DNA from: Lagopus muta
Lineage: Eukaryota > Chordata > Aves > Galliformes > Phasianidae
Length of the DNA stretch: 64,000 nt
NCBI RefSeq assembly: GCF_023343835.1
Contig: NC_064439.1
Coordinates: 26,538,933 to 26,602,932 of the forward strand
Reading direction: 5' to 3'
Position 1 is the stretch's first letter. Every line of letters starts with the position of its first letter. A model generated the notes under the pieces. That model was not told where the DNA came from. It saw only the letters and a list, made by a program, of their open reading frames with translations, and ran no database searches. Below are positions 62,701-64,000 of the stretch, in pieces. The translations under genes were made by a program, and so were the position numbers.

Positions 62701-64000
62701 AGCTCTAGCAACACTGGATGTGTTAAAAGAATGGCTGAGGCTACACAGAGATTTTCCTTCACTGACTTGTAATGATAACTCACCATGAGTAGTCCACGTG
62801 CAATTATACCATAGCCTTTGCATTTGGTCCACATCAGTTTTTGGAGCTAAAAGCTGATAACTTTAGAAATGCTGATTATATTCTTGAAAACAGATGTGAA
62901 ATAATAAAATCTGCATAAAAAGAAATATCACAGGTTTTTTTTGCAGGAAAATACTCCAGCGGGTAGTAGAATTGCTAGGAAAAGAAATTGCAAGGCTGTA
63001 TTTCAGAAAAAGATTATTTTCTTTCTTTCTTTCTATTTTTTTTTTTTTTAATAATCTATCCAAAAAGTCCCCAGATCATTTGCCTAGCATAATATAATTC
63101 AAATAGCACCAAGCACATAAGTTATCCCTGCTTTGCCTCTAGCTGCTGTCCCAGGATGGTATAAACCTCATGAAATTTGCAGCCTTAGGCACATGTCTTG
63201 GATAACCCGATGAAATTAGTCCAAGTATTTCCAACAGAAATCTAAAGCTTCTGGAAACTTACTTTCTGCATTAATATAGTCCTGTAGAAGGTTCTACGAT
63301 AAAAACTACACTTTTATTTTGATAAAATATAAATTTTTCCATATTTTCATCTGCCTGAGTAGGTAGAAAGTTAGTTTCACTGGAACTATAATGTTTCCAA
63401 GTTTGGGGAAAACTTTATTTGTACGATGCCAGACATAAGACTTATCCTCATTAATTATGAGTGTTTATCAATCACAAATTTATAACATTTTGAGATATGA
63501 TATTTAAAAAATAAATGACCAAGTAACTTAGTTGAGCTCTTTATTTGTTTTCTCAGTTCTAATCAGTAAGAAAAACAGTTATTTTCATTTTATTTCTCAT
63601 TTGAGATGCATGTTATTAAGAAGTTCAGACTGCAATGTTGGCTGCCCTCAGCAGGCTGTGCTTTGGCAAGTCCATCTGAGAGTGCTTTGTAGAGAACATG
63701 ACACTGGGCTTTCTTTAGTGCTGTTGTACAGATTGGAGCAGGACTTGGTGTTGTTAAACTGGAGATCTGGGCAGATGTTCTTTAACAAGTGGTTTGGTGT
63801 GTAGTATGCATGACAAGAAAGCTCATTTAAACCTGTGTTTAAAGTCAGTTGAACTTAGTTAGTACATTTAAACCTTAATTGCACCTTCAGTTAGTCTTCT
63901 CCCAGTCTTCATGGTGGGGGTTATTTCTAAAACAATTGATGTGAACTGGGGACTTTTCCCTGACTTTAAGAGAGCCTGGACCAGACATTTATCATTATTA
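59736..64000. other. Intergenic or intronic tail of window
   Basis: Searched by eye for a PTH-family mature-peptide exon and found none. T-runs at about 61051-61063 and 61720-61750, and a TTTC/T-run at 63019-63051. No gene, RNA gene or interspersed repeat recognised. Confidence 0.6.
63019..63051. repeat. TTTC units and T-run
   Basis: Three to four TTTC units followed by a 12-base T-run. Simple repeat. Confidence 0.88.

Noticed and set aside
63807..63840. Segment reading MHDKKAHL, considered as the PTH-family mature exon
   Set aside because: The residues before Met (GLVCS) do not fit the family and no acceptor precedes it in frame.

Overview
The window is vertebrate nuclear DNA, most probably from a galliform bird such as chicken. 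The grounds are several CR1 LINE copies, two of them ending in the avian-type ATTCTATG tail; compact GT-AG introns; a CpG-island promoter; and proteins that closely match vertebrate scinderin and ARL4A. The SCIN-then-ARL4A order on the same strand is the arrangement I know from human 7p21. The species call is inference.

Region 1 (1-17.8 kb) holds the 3' two thirds of SCIN (adseverin/scinderin) on the + strand. Twelve coding exons between 2915 and 16403 join in frame to 495 codons plus a stop. They cover the G2-G3 linker and gelsolin-like domains G3 to G6. The first ~220 residues and the promoter lie before the window. A 3' UTR of about 1.4 kb follows. The introns carry a CR1 3' end, a strong 118-nt inverted repeat and simple repeats.

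Region 2 (17.8-29.9 kb) is intergenic and AT-rich, with two adjacent minus-strand CR1 pieces, one plus-strand CR1 tail and a TA microsatellite. No gene is recognisable.

Region 3 (29.9-33.7 kb) is a CpG island of about 1.2 kb followed by ARL4A (+ strand). ARL4A has a 200-codon uninterrupted reading frame encoding an ARF-like small GTPase, an inferred noncoding first exon with an 11-codon uORF, and a 3' UTR of about 1.9 kb with several AATAAA signals. The upstream half of the island has its own promoter-type motifs (YY1, E-box, X-box) and may be a separate promoter.

Region 4 (33.7-64 kb) is intergenic: CR1 pieces (including two reverse-transcriptase fragments), homopolymers, microsatellites and hairpins. 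The most interesting item is a short candidate exon at 58340-58431. It has a 3' splice site, 8 nt of leader, an ATG, a signal-peptide-like stretch of 28 codons and a consensus GTAAGT donor in phase 0. This layout resembles the prepro exon of parathyroid-hormone-family genes, and a PTH4/PTH-L identity is proposed as a hypothesis only; no following exon was found before 64000.

SCIN (calcium-dependent actin severing) and ARL4A (membrane GTPase acting on the ARNO/ARF6 actin pathway) are separate transcription units. Nothing here shows that they are co-regulated.
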